Assembly (NCBI GenBank): GCA_034509735.1
Contig: JACGWO010000006.1
Span: 37,875,141-37,939,140 of the forward strand
Length of the DNA stretch: 64,000 nt
Reading direction: 5' to 3'
DNA from: Sesamum alatum
Lineage: Eukaryota; Streptophyta; Magnoliopsida; Lamiales; Pedaliaceae
In this document: positions 1-12,989 of the stretch, one piece after another
Numbering within the stretch: position 1 is the stretch's first letter
How the letters are laid out: the number at the start of each line of letters is the position of its first letter
The notes under the pieces: generated by a model
The model's database searches: none
The model's input: only the letters and a program-made list of their open reading frames with translations
Told to the model about the DNA's origin: nothing
Translations under genes and position numbers: made by a program

Positions 1-100
1 GATCCCCCTTTCGGACCAGGTTGTCCACAGCCCATTGCAGAGCTTTTCTGCTGCATGGTGAGAAATCCACTGCCACGCCTACCCTCCTGCAACCTCCCAT
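1..100 (-). CDS. Universal stress protein (UspA-like), 5' end only
   Basis: The minus strand opens with an ATG at 98-100 and reads 33 codons to the window edge with no stop. It begins MGGCRRVGVAVDFSPCSRKA and continues into a LQWAVDNLVRKGD segment. Plant USP/PHOS32-type proteins start in the same way: a basic residue cluster, the first beta strand (VGVAxDFS), then helix 1 (S.ALQWA.DNL), which begins the Rossmann-like nucleotide-binding fold. Family members are small cytosolic proteins, often ATP-binding and stress-induced. Only about a fifth of a typical protein of 160-240 residues is visible, so neither subfamily nor integrity can be judged. The call rests on one exon fragment but the motif match is clear. 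Confidence 0.8.
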   Translation of the reverse strand, partial: MGGCRRVGVAVDFSPCSRKALQWAVDNLVRKGD

Positions 101-628
101 TTTTCTTCTCTCTAGAACTTTTCGTGCTTTCTCACTCTAAAACTTATGATGGAAATAAATGTCTGTCCGCGTCTTTTTAATCCAACATCGACGAAAAACA
201 AGGGAATATGGCATACTGAGATTCAGAATTAATTGTACAAAAAAAAAAAAAAGAAAGATTAATTATTGTAATAATTTATTTTTGCGAAAGCAATTTAAAG
301 ACAAGATAAGGTCAAGGATGCATTTTTTGCATTTTTCTCATGCATGCACCCATAGCCTCTAATTATTTACTTTTTGGGTATAGTTCTTTTATGATACTCG
401 ATCTTCAGCGTGAAATAAATTGTAAGCGGATTACATTTTCTATTCCCAACACCTATAAAATATTTTTTTTAAATAAATTATATGACATAATCATTGTATA
501 TGTAGTGTGTATACGTTGTATGAAATAGAAAATATAACGGAATTATGAATAAAAAATTCGAATCGAGTTGATAGGAGCAAATTCTTCTTCATGCGTTTCC
601 CAATACTTCCTTTTATTAAAAGATAAAG

Positions 629-1025
629 AGTAAATTACATTCACCTTCCCTTAGATTTGGCATAATTATAAATACTCCTTGATTGTTGAAAAAATTATAA
701 ACACCTCGTGAGGTTTGTAATTTTTAACCAAAGGCCTGAAATCGACCATTTTGCTCTTGAATTTTTTTATTAAAATTGTAGAAAAATCAATCGAGGTAAA
801 TTGCATTATTGTTGCTTTGTGTAAAAAAACTTAAAAACCTCTCCCTGCGCATTGCTGTCCAAAAAAAATTTAAAATTTAAATAAAAAATATTTCAGTGCA
901 TAAGGGTATTTTGGTCATTCACCCATAAAAATAGGTGGAAGTGGGTTATTTGTTAGACGGTTACAAACTTCAGGGAATTATTTGTAATTATGTGAAATAT
1001 CGTGGAGGCAGTTGTAATTTACCCT
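629..1025 (-). mobile_element. Mutator-type MITE, family A copy 1
   Basis: This 397-bp non-coding element carries imperfect terminal inverted repeats built around TAAATTAC...TTGGCATAATTATAAATA. The sequence AAGATAAA flanks it on both sides (620-627 and 1026-1033; the ninth base differs). The inside, including the complement of GGCCTGAAATCGACCATTTT, reappears in opposite orientation at 32559-32959, which fixes the family. Target duplications of 8-9 bp with long TIRs point to the Mutator superfamily. It is non-autonomous, with no transposase remnant. Confidence 0.75.
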
Positions 1026-1825
1026 AAGATAAAAGAAAAAGTTATCTTCTTACCTTGTGTTTTAAATTTCAAGGTAAATAGGTGTCATCTGTGCATTAAA
1101 TTATGCTTGAGAATGTTGTACACGTACACATGTCTGTGTGTACATATAATATGTGTGACACCCTCTACGGTACTATACTATATCACTACTAATTATCATA
1201 CTCTTCGTAATTATAAGTTGTCTTATAAGATTTTTCATTCTAAACTAATAAGATAAATCCTATTTTTCTCGATATAATATAATTCTATAAATATATCTTA
1301 AATCACGATAGGTATCATCAAAAGTTTATATTTACTAGGCCACAGATATACTTATGTACAAAACTCCAAAAGATGAAAGTTTCATGCTGTTGCAGAATCT
1401 AAAACGCAAACCCGACAAAAGACTAGATGTTTAATAGTCATATGGCCAAAACCCACGGCTTCAGATGTCACGGCTGACCCACCTATTAAGGTCCATGGCA
1501 GACTTCAAATTTGACGTAGCTAGTCACCGTGATCTATCTCCTGAAAAACGTTGGCAAGGGATGAGCTGCCTACTCAATAAGTATAGCTAACTAACTTATA
1601 CATACACACGCACATACATAATAAAACGAGTATCATGCAATACGACAAATATAAGAAATAACATATATCAACAATTATATATCAAATTACACATAATACT
1701 CGACTTTATTGTTTATTTCCTTAAGGCCCTGCTTACCCCTGCTGGAGTGCATCACTCAATAGTCTATGCCGGCTATCAACCCCTCAATCATAATATCTCT
1801 TTTTCTTTCCCTCGGTACCATACAA

Positions 1826-1995
1826 CACACAGCTCGTATGATACCCCATGATCAATGATACCACACAGCACACAACTCATATGATATCCCATCATTCATC
1901 ATATCACACAGCACACAGCTCGTATGATATGTTACATCATCTCCCTCGATCAATGACAGCACACAGCTCGTCATTAATCATATCACCATAAGCCA
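1826..1995. repeat. Degenerate ~45-bp tandem repeat, about four units
   Basis: The core CACACAGCTCGTATGATA starts near 1826, 1870, 1914 and 1960, a spacing of 44-46 bp. Later units carry substitutions and the last is truncated. The spacers share ATCAATGATA/ATCATTCATCATATC. I see no coding or RNA function. Confidence 0.75.
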
Positions 1996-2256
1996 TTGCA
2001 GTATGCCCTCCAGTTAGGTCAACCATTACTTATCTCAGTTCACAATATTCTCCTCACTCATTGTCATTTAACCATCAAATCCCCATCGGTAACTTCAACA
2101 TTCAATTTCATTTAAGAATCACATATAAGACATACCATCATCCTTCTAATTTCTATACACCATAACCACATATAACCACATAATGACAATTTCACAGTAC
2201 AACAAGTAGTCCACATAAATAGCCATCGAGTCATAATTTCGTATACATCACCAGAA

Positions 2257-2287
2257 TATATATATATATCCATACACATAAACATAT

Positions 2288-2321
<34 letters not shown>

Positions 2322-2322
2322 A
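2257..2322. repeat. Compound AT/AC microsatellite
   Basis: An (AT)n run, a short spacer, an (AC)n run of about 9 units and a second (AT)n run follow one another. This is ordinary simple-sequence DNA. Confidence 0.85.
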
Positions 2323-3586
2323 ATTCAATTAACTATACTTACCTCAAACTCATAAGATCTCGTTAATAGGAGAAACTGCTCAGCCCTATACTCTATCTTC
2401 ACGTCCTATAGTAGGATATAATATATATTATTAATATATCAAAACTATTGTAAATTTTGAATAAAATCACTAATTAATATTTTATTTATATTGAAATTCT
2501 AACCGCCGTTCCTTTTTCATCTAAATATTAAACGCTATAAACTCCTCCGGTATATATTTAATTTATCTATTAACTCATAAAAGCTTATTCTATCAAACCC
2601 CTCATGTTTTTATAATTATCGTTCTCAATTACATCCCTAAATGAAATTATTACAAATATCCCATATTTCTTTTTAATAAATACCATATTTCTCAAATATA
2701 ATTTCCTAACATTTCTCAAATATAATTCCCTATTATCCCTATTAATTCCTACCAATTCTTCACTATAATGATAATTATTTAAACACTGGTACATACAATT
2801 ATGTATTTGGTTAATAAACCCGGTCAATTTGAATAGTCCATTATAACAACTACTAAATCTAGTAGGTTATATAATTTCACATCATTAGCTATAATATTCT
2901 AGTCCAATTAAATATATACCCGAACACTAATTTGTATAAATGCTCAAATTCAATAAATTTTTCGGTTAAATAGTAAATCGAATAGTACAAATCATATTTA
3001 ATAAATGCACTAATTAAAAAATATTAATATAATAATTAATTTATAATTTATAGTAAAAAAAATACTAACCTGTTTCCGTCCGAAGTTTGCACATTTAATT
3101 GTGTGTGAATGTGTATTTAATGTTTAAATGTGTATATTTTCTTTTCTTAAATAGTAAGTTAGCTATACATATATTTTAATATATGAGAATGAGAGTACAA
3201 TGGATAGGCAGCCACGTGCTGCGCTGAAATGAGGTTTTACACATTTTTTTTTATTTTTACATTTTTTTTTATTTTTATTAAAATTGTAATTTAGTCCCCA
3301 ACTTTTATATATTTATGTATTGACCACAAATATTTAATAAAGCTCCAATTTAGTTCCCTTCAAGTTTTAATATATTTATAATTTCAATCTATATTTATAA
3401 TTAAATTAAATTTTCTTAATAATTACTAATTAGTCCCTCGATTATGAATAAAATTATACGGACATCACAATATGAGAGAGAGTATACCAGCTTTGATCAC
3501 ATCAAATGACTTGCAAAATGCCCTCTAATTAAAACAATGAAAAATGGCTAAAAACTAGAATGATCTCTCTTAATTTATCACAAATC

Positions 3587-4921
3587 CTACTGAAAACGGT
3601 GCAGCAGCAAAGAACATGCTAAGATCAAAGCTGCAGTGAAAAGGAAAACCAGAAACAACGTAGCCAAACAGAACCCTGCAATTCCCACGTGATCATTTCT
3701 GTCATAAATATGCCTCTTTCTCGTTTGATACACCTCAATTTGTTCACAAACCCCTCCATAGTAAAACTCCTTCACGTTGATATCCACATGCAAGCTCTTG
3801 AAAAGAAGGACAATCTCTTCCTCCCTCCTCTCATGCCCATCTATGAGAATATCCCTATTTCGAAGTAACCTCACATCCTCCGTAGACCGCATCAGTCGTT
3901 CCATCAGGATCACGTAAGACGTAACGTGTTTAGAACATTTGGGAATACTGAGTTCCATTGCAATGAGATTCCTGAACAAGATTTCAGTATAACCATGAAT
4001 TTCCAGAGATGGGATCTTCAGTTTTCCGTGGAAAAAGTTTATGTTGGATGGAATTTCGGAAATGGTCTTTTCGACTCTTATCCCGACAGATTCAAGATGT
4101 GTTGCCTGATCTATGTGTGTGTACCGAACACTTGACGGTACGTGTGGATCTGTAGGCAGATAGTGTTGCCTGATTAGGTCCAAGAAATGGTGTGTTTCGG
4201 GCCGAAAGATTTCTGGAGGGGATTGGGAGTGATCAATCAACTTCTTGAAGAAACATAAGGCAAGATCAATGAGGGACATATGACAGTGTTTGGGAATCGG
4301 GACTAAGTGAAATAGTTGCTCAAGAATGAAAAAGGGGACTTGGTTTTCGAGTAGGATTAAGTCGCATTTGAGCCGGAAGAGCATGTCGTTTGTGCTGAAG
4401 CACGGATCGTCTCTACGTCTCAAGGTCTTGATCGCGTACGCAAGAAAAAGCTCGATGATGAAACAGCCATCAAGTAACATCATCTCAACAAATTGATCAT
4501 TCCCCATGTTGATTTTTTCAGTGTAGAAGTTTCTGGCCTTATGCTCAGTTTGCCTTAGTGCCCTGATGCAGCTTTCTAGAGTTGCATCTGAGTTTGCATT
4601 TCGGCTGATCAATGCGTTGAGGTATCGCCACTTTTGATCCTCCATGACTTGGAGGACGGCTGTGCCGCGGTGGAAAGGGCCGATTGACACCGATGACGGG
4701 AAATATTTTGCTTCATTTCCCTTGAGAAGCTCTTCAGGGACTCTGCAGACACTATGTGACAGAGAAATGAGTTCCATCTTTTCTTTGATTGAGGATGCAA
4801 GATTATCCTCAGTCATAATCTCAATTGAGACATGGTCTGTTTCTCTACTGTGTTTTTCCAGTGATCTGCTGCCAAATTCCATCTTTTTCACCAAATCAAG
4901 AAGTCTGCAAAATCTTAGCAT
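3587..4921 (-). CDS. DUF247 (UPF0481) plant membrane protein
   Basis: This single-exon frame encodes 444 residues with the family's hallmarks in order: a VCRVPEEL start block, VSIGPFHRG, MMLLDGCFIIELF, the signature CDLILLENQVPFFILEQLF, and a C-terminal transmembrane helix of about 25 residues (AGFCLATLFLVFLFTAALIL) followed by a short basic tail. DUF247 proteins are plant-specific, usually 400-550 residues and anchored at the membrane by that C-terminal helix. Most have no known biochemical activity; some members are linked to grass self-incompatibility or disease response. The start is uncertain. In-frame Met codons lie at 4921, 4882 and 4816, and a good splice acceptor (TTTTGCAG) sits just upstream of the 4882 Met, so a 431-residue form beginning MEFGSRS, or an upstream leader intron, is possible. 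No lesion is visible. Confidence 0.9.
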   Translation of the reverse strand: MLRFCRLLDLVKKMEFGSRSLEKHSRETDHVSIEIMTEDNLASSIKEKMELISLSHSVCRVPEELLKGNEAKYFPSSVSIGPFHRGTAVLQVMEDQKWRYLNALISRNANSDATLESCIRALRQTEHKARNFYTEKINMGNDQFVEMMLLDGCFIIELFLAYAIKTLRRRDDPCFSTNDMLFRLKCDLILLENQVPFFILEQLFHLVPIPKHCHMSLIDLALCFFKKLIDHSQSPPEIFRPETHHFLDLIRQHYLPTDPHVPSSVRYTHIDQATHLESVGIRVEKTISEIPSNINFFHGKLKIPSLEIHGYTEILFRNLIAMELSIPKCSKHVTSYVILMERLMRSTEDVRLLRNRDILIDGHERREEEIVLLFKSLHVDINVKEFYYGGVCEQIEVYQTRKRHIYDRNDHVGIAGFCLATLFLVFLFTAALILACSLLLHRFQ

Positions 4922-7281
4922 AAGAGTTCAAAGACTGGAAGATTAAATCATGTAAATTTAACGTATAACTCACTTAGCTGCCCCTTTGTTCTCAACTGTG
5001 ATCTGTCTCCGAAATGAAATGCATGGGGTCTGTGTTGTGAGACAAGTTTTAAAGCCCAAAAGTGGTGATGAGAATCAAAGGTTGCTTGGAGAGTTTAGCA
5101 AGAGAAATTTACTAAATCAATCTCTGGCCCGGAAGTTTCATGTTACCCGACTAGTTTAGCACTGTCAACGTGTATCATTGTGCGTAACAGTATTACCTTG
5201 AATTATTGATTAGTAGTTCTTAATCCTATTTTTGAGGTAAAGCAAAAGCTTCATCACACACCGTTAAAGGTTTTGCTTCCTTGAAGATCTTGGAATTAAG
5301 ACTGAGGGGATGTTTCGCAAAGCTTTTTTAAAACATCTTATAAGATATTTTAGGAGCTTATAAGATGTTGGATCTTATTTTAAAAATAAGTTTCTAAAGC
5401 GTTTGAATAAAATAAGATGTTAAAACTTATAAGATGTAAAAACGTCTTATAAGATGTTAGGGTATTTGGCATAATTAGATTTTTTTTATTATAAAATGAC
5501 AAAAATGATATGATATTATTAGAATCAAATAAGTTGTTATTTCTTGACATATTTTGTATTTAAATATTTTTAAAATAATTTCATAAATAATACACATTAG
5601 TTTAACTTCAAATAAAAATTAATTAGATAATTGTTATTACATAAAAAAAATGACAGATTATGACCTAAAATTTTGAATAAAAATAATACATATCTACATT
5701 ATTCATGCTAGTCAAATAGTAATATAAATATACAATTGATGTTTTCTTTGTTGATGCAAGGACTATTTGTAGTCGTATAATTTATAATGTCTTGAATTTA
5801 TATTTTTTTAATAAATATAATATCAATAAAAATCTTATTTTTGTTTAATTATAATAATTAATTATTTAATAATAAAGTATTTTTTAATGCAAAAAAAAAT
5901 AGTAATAAAATTCTTTAAAATTATAGGTAGAGTGTGCAAAATTCTTCAAGATAAAAGAGAAATGCAATGAAAATTAGAGTATAACGCATAAATGGAAATT
6001 GAAGATTTTTATATCTAATACTATACTGTTAATTAAGTGGGAGGGACCTACAATAACATATTTGATTAACAAAATGTGTGTATAGACTAAAATATAAATC
6101 AAATAGCATAAAACTCTGCTGTATTTTGAAACTCAACTAAAAATCTCTTTTATTTTTTTTAAACGTAGCTCACTTGTCCCTTTTCGGTTAATGCACCTAA
6201 TGATGTTAATTTTTTATTTATCAAGTGACGGTTAGGCCCTTACTTATTATATATTATTTTTTATTTTAATAACCGTTGGATAATTCTTTTTGTTGTATAA
6301 GAACCGTCAGATCTAGTCAATTAATCACAATCATTAGATCCATTACATCTTAAATTTATAAGAAAAATTAAGGGCCTAGATATAACCAATTTTAGAGTAA
6401 ATTTATGATTCAAAGAAATGAATTGAATAAAATTAACCCCCTTGAAAGGAGGGTTTCGCGCTAAATTTATTAAAACAGACTTTTCTTAGCCTATTTTTAA
6501 AACACATGGCTAAAATGTAGTTTAGCCTAAAATATATTCAAATATTTGTTTTTTTCACTATTTTTAAAGTTAATTTTCTAAGAATATTTGTTTTTTATAT
6601 CATGTATTTGTTAATTATTTATTTTATCTTCATTATATTTTAATTAATGGCATGTATATAAGAAAAAATATAAATTATGCACACATATCATTGCAGATAA
6701 AAATTTGAGATCCATTTATTTCTTTTAATTTGTTTTCTGGAAATATTAATTTGGTTTGAATGGATAAGTAACAAGATGCAACCTATTGAATTCTAGGGCA
6801 ATGACTAAACAAGCGAGCCTTTGAAATAAAACCAAAATAATTATTTAATTGGAAAAAATACAGTTTAATGTAAAATCCAATCTTATTCAAGGTAATTACT
6901 ATTATTCAAGTCATTCAAAACACTATTAAAAGAAAAAATAAAATTACGAATATAGTTTCTCGACAGTTCCTTAATTTTGTATTGAATTGGTTGTGTTTTA
7001 AAGTACGTGCGCAACACACACACACACAACAGAATAATATATAACAGTGCTGGACTCACTACACTGTCGGTCAGCAGCACCGAGCACTAAACACTGATGA
7101 AGAGAGGAAAGAGTAGAGAGTGAACTCGCAGCATTTTTTCGGAAAAGCTTTTATAAATCTTTTACTTCTGAAATGTTCTTCAATTGAATACCGAATATAT
7201 TACAGATTCCGTTTATCATCTCTTTCTAGGGTTTGAATCCGGAGCGTTGAGCATCTGAATCTATTGGAAACGTCAACGACG
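4922..7281. other. AT-rich spacer with transposon-like remnants
   Basis: There is no coding sequence. From about 5300 to 5470 the word CTTATAAGATGTT recurs several times, partly inverted, after GGGGATGTTTCGCAAAGC, which resembles the end of a degraded DNA transposon. The rest to about 6700 is low-complexity AT-rich DNA. The last few hundred bases before 7282 should contain the ALDH22A1 promoter and leader; an (AC)n run lies near 7015-7027. Confidence 0.5.
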
Positions 7282-10200
7282 ATGGCGTTTTGGTTCCTGC
7301 TGGTGGTTGTAGCATTCGCGTTCGCGATCTGCAAATTACTTTTTATGCTCATCCCCTCTAATGTGCCTTCGATTGACGTTGACACCTCCGATGGTATGTA
7401 TATCTGTGTTTGTGTGCGTTTTGATTTTGTCTTTCTTTTCGCTATTATTATGAATGCAGGCTTGTATATCTAGTTGTATACACATACAATATGTGTGGCG
7501 TTAAATGTTTTTTGGATTAGTTTCAGTTGTCAAATTTTGAAGTTTGACTTGATGAGCTAAGACGTCGGACATGTGCTGAGCTCAATTAGAGTTCGGTTGG
7601 AGTATTTCCATAAATAATAAAATCAACGTAATTTCAATTTAGGCGAGACTGGATTGATGTTTAAACCTGTAGGCATATATACCAACGTGTACGCAGTTGT
7701 GCTTGACTTTGCTATGTTTTTAAAGTTTTGTGTAATTCTAGTCAGCAAAGGCATAAATCGTGGATTGTTTTTTAGCTCTGCTTACAACCACCAAATAGGT
7801 GATGTTTAACGATAATGTGATGTTTTTGTTGTGTTTTTAGCTAATTAACCATGTATGATTTTTTTGATGGCAGTGTTGGATGATCTGAATCAGACTAAGG
7901 AAAACAGCTTCATCTATGTAAGATTTGCTATGTTGCTCTCTCTCTCTCTCTTGAGATTTTGGCCAACTTATAATAACTCTATGTTAACTGTGTAGTTTCA
8001 GCTACGATTCCTAGTATTCTTATTTTCATGTTGATGTTCTCACTTTCGAGAGATTCGGTGTTTCATGAGAAATCTTTGAAACAGGGAGACCTGTTCAGTT
8101 TCTGAATCTTGCAGATCAGAAAATAAAAGTTACAGATCTTTAGATCAGAAGATAGGAGAAAGATGTACCCAGGCGCATTTTTGTTTTCAACAAACGCACC
8201 CTGTGTGAACACAATTGTAACTTCTCTGCTCAAAGAAGTAGCCTCTACTTTTCAAAAGCAGCATAGCATAGACATCATATATGCCTCATAGTTTGCAACG
8301 TGAGACACCAAAATGGCCATTGCTCAATCAAGCATATCCTAAATGTCTCTCAACAATCTAGTGATTTTCTGTTACAAATTGACAAGCAAAAGAAGAAATG
8401 TGTTTGTTGCCATTATTGATTTTATTTCACGACATCATTGTGAATTCCGAACTGCATAAGAAGTGTAGCCAGATCTGCATAATGTTCAAATTATATTATC
8501 CCGTCTTATTTGTGTCTTTTTAAGTATGCTATGCATCTTATTTGTGCTTATTCTCTGTTGTTAAGTTTGAGTGATTTTGTGTAGCCTGATGGTTCACAAT
8601 CAAACATCTCGTTACTCATATTGAATGGGAATTTCTTGCAGATACCTTCAAGAAGACAAACAGATAAAGTCCAATGCTATGAGCCTGCAACAATGAAATA
8701 CTTGGGCTACTTCCCTGCACTGAAACCAGATGAAGTGCGTTTTTGCTATATACTATTGATCATATCAACTCTACTATACAATCCAAATACCTTCACGTTC
8801 ATATCTCTTATGTTCTTGTTGATTAATTTGAACTTTGGGTTTTAATACCCACTCTATGAACTATGCGTAGGTGAAGGAGCGTGTGGCACAGGCAAGGAAG
8901 GCTCAAAAGGTATGGGCAAAAAGTAGCTTCAAGCAAAGGCGGCAGTTTCTAAGAATACTTCTGAAGTACATCATTGAGCACCAGGAGCTCATATGCGAGT
9001 AAGCTCCTTTTCTACCAATGTTTACAGATAGGGTAGTGATGGGTTAAAAATTCAGTAATTGGATTCTACATACAATTGTAAAACAGATTAGCATCCACAG
9101 ATGTCACTTGCATGAGCTACCTTCCACAACTATTTCTGTCGTATAGAAAAAAAGTTGGACATTTATATCTGCATTCATGTAGATGTTGACTGTGACTTCG
9201 TTCGGCGCAATCATATTTTGTGCAAGCACCCTGAGAAGCTTGGATAGATCTCAATTCTTGCAGTATATTTTTCTCTTTCTATTTTCACATGTTCTATCAT
9301 TTAAGTCAAAATCTGATTGTATCATATGTGTATTCCTTATTTTATGTTTCTATAATATATGAAATGTAGTTCATTACTCACTCGTGTTTCACTTCATTTA
9401 GGGTTTCTTCGCGTGATACCGGAAAGACCATGGTTGATGCTTCTTTAGGAGAAATTATGACAACCTGTGAGAAAATCACTTGGCTTCTCGCAGAGGGTGA
9501 AAAGTGGCTAAAACCTGAATACAGGTACTTTTGTTTCTTGCTTTCTTGGATCATTAATCTTGTTAATCTGACTCTTTCTTTTACAACGAAGTATATGAAC
9601 TTGAATGAAGTCATTTGTTGCTTTATGGTTGATCTCTTTTTCTTCTTGATGTTGTAAATTTTGTTACAAACAATTGATGCTTGTCATGTATTTGCAGTCA
9701 TTACTGTGATGAATCCACTGCATGAGTGCTTTCTACTAGTCCAGATTCAGATCTTGGGTGAGCCTAAACTTAAGGTCCTAGGCACTTGCATTATCATTGA
9801 CTCAGTCAATGACAACCAAGAGATAGGATCTCTTTTGTAGTTTGAGTCCACCATATAGTTGCTCCTATCATCATAATCATCATATGTTCACTCAACGTGG
9901 CCAAATTGTATACACAATCATTGATATGAATGACCTGAGTTCTGGTTCGCGCGTTTCACCAATTGCTTTGCCTGCAAATCAATGTAAATTGATTATTTAT
10001 CGCCTTATAATGCAGGTCATGCGGAAGATCTATGCTTCACAAGACAGCTAGAGTGGAATTTCATCCCCTTGGCGTTATTGGAGCCATTGTTTCGTGGAAC
10101 TATCCATTTCACAACATATTTAATCCAATGTTAGCAGCAGTCTTCTCGGGGAATAGCATTGTGATTAAGGTACTTAATACTTTAGAGTTCTGAAGAATAA

Positions 10201-12409
10201 GTTTTCCCATATGGCATATTCTCAAGGTTCATGCTAGTTTAAATAGAATGCTTTTCAGTACCTGCAACAAAGTCACTTTTCTCCCCTTCAGCACTACTAT
10301 TTAAATTACCTTCCACATAGAGTAACTTGTATGTGGGAGATAGAGGTTATTGCAAGTTTGATGGTACAGGATATCCTTATCTAAGTCTTTGTTACAAGGA
10401 TCGAGGTTTTCTCTGCTGCAGGTTTCTGAACACGCAAGTTGGTCAGGATGTTTCTATTTCCGCATAATCCAAGCCGCTCTTTCTGCTGTAGGAGCTCCAG
10501 AAAATTTGGTTGAAGTTATAACAGGGTATGCATTTATCCCTTAGTTTGTATGCAAGCTTGTTCTTGGTTAATTTTATACAAATTTTAATTTCCTGCCAGG
10601 TTTGCAGAGACAGGAGAGGCCCTAGTGTCTTCAGTAGACAAAATGATCTTTGTTGGATCACCGGGTGTGGGCAAAATTGTGAGAATTGCCTCTTAAAATT
10701 TTTACTAGGAACATTGAGAAAAATTCTCTCTCTTCGTTTAGCCATATAATCTTAAACTACAGATTTATTTTTATTTTTTCTTGGCATCATTGTCATTTAT
10801 GCTTGATTTTACAGATAATGAGGAATGCTGCAGAAACATTAATACCAGTTACTCTTGAGCTTGGCGGAAAAGATGCCTTTATAGTCTGTGAAGATGTTGA
10901 TGTGCCGCATGTATGAAGAGCAGTTAGCATTAGCTTGGATGTCCTTCATAACCTGAATATTTTGAATTTCTGATTGTAGTTTGCTGGCGTCTAATGCATT
11001 ATAAGGTTTACAGGTTGCTCAAGTTGCTGTAAGGGGTGCTCTGCAGTCAAGTGGGCAGAATTGTGCTGGAGCTGAGAGGTTTTATGTTCACAAAGGCATT
11101 TATTCCTCATTTGTTGCTGAAGTTGTCAAAATTGTGAAATCTGTTACTGCTGTAAGTTTTACATTCACTTTGAAGTGATTGGTCTTTCAATTTCCTTGGC
11201 TGTCTGGTATCAAACATTGGATGCTGTCCTGGACTTTGAGTTTAGCATTCCCCGATTTACATTCATAATAAGTTGATTTAATTAACACTCTCCAAAAGCA
11301 GCCAATATTTTAGTTCTTCCCAATTTTCATGAAACCAAAAATGACCTTTGCATTTATTAAAACTTGAGTGATTACAACTCATAAGGTTGGTGGACTATTT
11401 CTTGCAGGGGCCTCCACTTGTTGGAAAATACGACATGGGAGCCATATGCATGCAAGAGCATTCCGAAAAGCTTCAGAGTCTGGTAAATGATGCCCTTGAC
11501 AAAGGAGCTGAAATTGTTGGTCGAGGAAGTGTTGGGAATATTGGTGAAGGGGCTGTTGATCAATACTTCCCTCCGACAGTTATTGTAAAAGTCAACCACA
11601 CCATGAAATTGATGCAAGAGGAGGTATCTACTGTTACTTTCATAGTAGTGGGTGATTGAACTTGTTGAAATAGAAGTCGACTAATGTATTTTAAAATATT
11701 ATTCACATGCAGGCTTTTGGACCAATTTTGCCAATAATGGAATTTAGTACCGATGAAGAGGCAATCAAACTTGCAAATGACTCAAGGTATGGTCTTGGAT
11801 GTGCTGTATTCTCAGGCAGCCAGAAGCGAGCAAGAGAAATAGCATCTCAATTACATTGTGGAATTGCTGCGATAAATGATTTTGCATCAAACTACATGTG
11901 CCAGGTAATCCAACAGAAGATGATTACATCAAGTAATAAAGACAAATATTCAAATGTAAACCTTCACCAGTATATTTTTCGTGGTTTCCTTGTGTTTGTT
12001 TGCACATCATCTCTTTATGCATTGCAGTCCCTTCCATTTGGTGGTGTAAAAGATAGTGGATTTGGAAGATTTGCTGGTGTAGAAGGGTTAAGAGCCTGCT
12101 GTCTTGTCAAATCCGTAGTGGAGGACAGATGGTGGCCACTCATCAAAACTAAGTTACCAAAACCTATTCAGGTGAGATTGATTCAGAAGCCTGTTGTTTT
12201 TCTTGAAAAGTTGATTTTGGTCCTCGTGTTGACATCTCTCTGCAAACATTCAGTATCCCATATCGGAGAATGCGTTCGAGTTTCAGCAATCACTGGTGGA
12301 AGCACTGTATGGTTTAAATGTCACCGACCGTCTAAGGGCACTGGTGGATGTTCTGAAAACCCTGTCTGAACACAACACCTCCTCTAAGAACAGTAAGAGA
12401 GCGGACTAA
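7282..12409 (+). CDS. ALDH22A1: Aldehyde dehydrogenase family 22 member A1
   Basis: Fourteen exons join in phase to 592 residues (Arabidopsis ALDH22A1 is about 596): 7282-7393, 7874-7917, 8642-8734, 8871-8998, 9402-9524, 10016-10169, 10422-10525, 10600-10678, 10815-10910, 11014-11151, 11408-11623, 11713-11904, 12028-12171, 12254-12409. The N-terminus is a hydrophobic anchor ([20 protein letters not shown]), which fits the membrane or secretory location reported for this family. Catalytic features are intact: PWNYPFHN, the cofactor-loop FVGSPGVGK, Glu294 in LELGGKDAF and the nucleophile Cys328 in [10 protein letters not shown]. Enzymes of this family oxidise aldehydes with NAD(P); the natural substrate of ALDH22 is not settled. 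The start is the first ATG of the frame, directly followed by the anchor. It converges with the OB-fold gene; 580 bp separate the two stops. Confidence 0.96.
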
Positions 12410-12989
12410 AACTGACATCCAGCTGCCCATAATCGGAGGATTGCTCGAGTTATGGTCTCTGCAAATCCAATATCAATGGATTCTTGTAACTCTGGTCTTT
12501 CACACGGTTTTGGTTCATTTAATTTTGAGTCAATGTGTACATTCTGACAGACTGAAAATGCTAGCCATGTTTTGAATTTCACTAATGTAGAACTATAATG
12601 AAATGGAACAGCAGTGGAGCAGTCTTTTCTTCCACATTCTAGTTGATTCCTTGAGGAGAATATACACGTGGACTATTAATTCAGGCTGTGGATGGAAAGA
12701 TATTGAATTTGGAATGGAATAATATTCCTACATTATTTTCTCCAAAACATGGATCAATACAATATCCATTTATGCCCACATCTAGATAATGTTTTTACAT
12801 ACCTGAATGATGACATAATCCAGTCCCCACCTTGAATCAAGTGTTGGACTGTTAGTAACCCAAAATATCTATATAACGGAGAGGATTTCAACCCATTTCT
12901 AACACTTGCGGCTGCATTGCTTTACGTACATTGTTCATTTACTATTTGACACTAATAAATAAACCCCAGCCAATACCGACCAATTATAT
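12410..12989. other. Convergent 3' region
   Basis: These 580 bp lie between the stop codons of two convergent genes and should hold both 3'UTRs and poly(A) signals. I see no ORF, RNA gene or repeat. Confidence 0.6.

Larger units (their letters stand above)
101..3586. other. Gene-free spacer with repeats
   Basis: This AT-rich stretch contains no ORF with coding character. It holds a MITE (629-1025), a degenerate ~45-bp tandem array (about 1826-1995) and a mixed (AT)n/(AC)n microsatellite (about 2257-2322), each listed separately. The first few hundred bases should include the promoter of the minus-strand stress-protein gene, but I see no convincing TATA box there. Confidence 0.6.
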
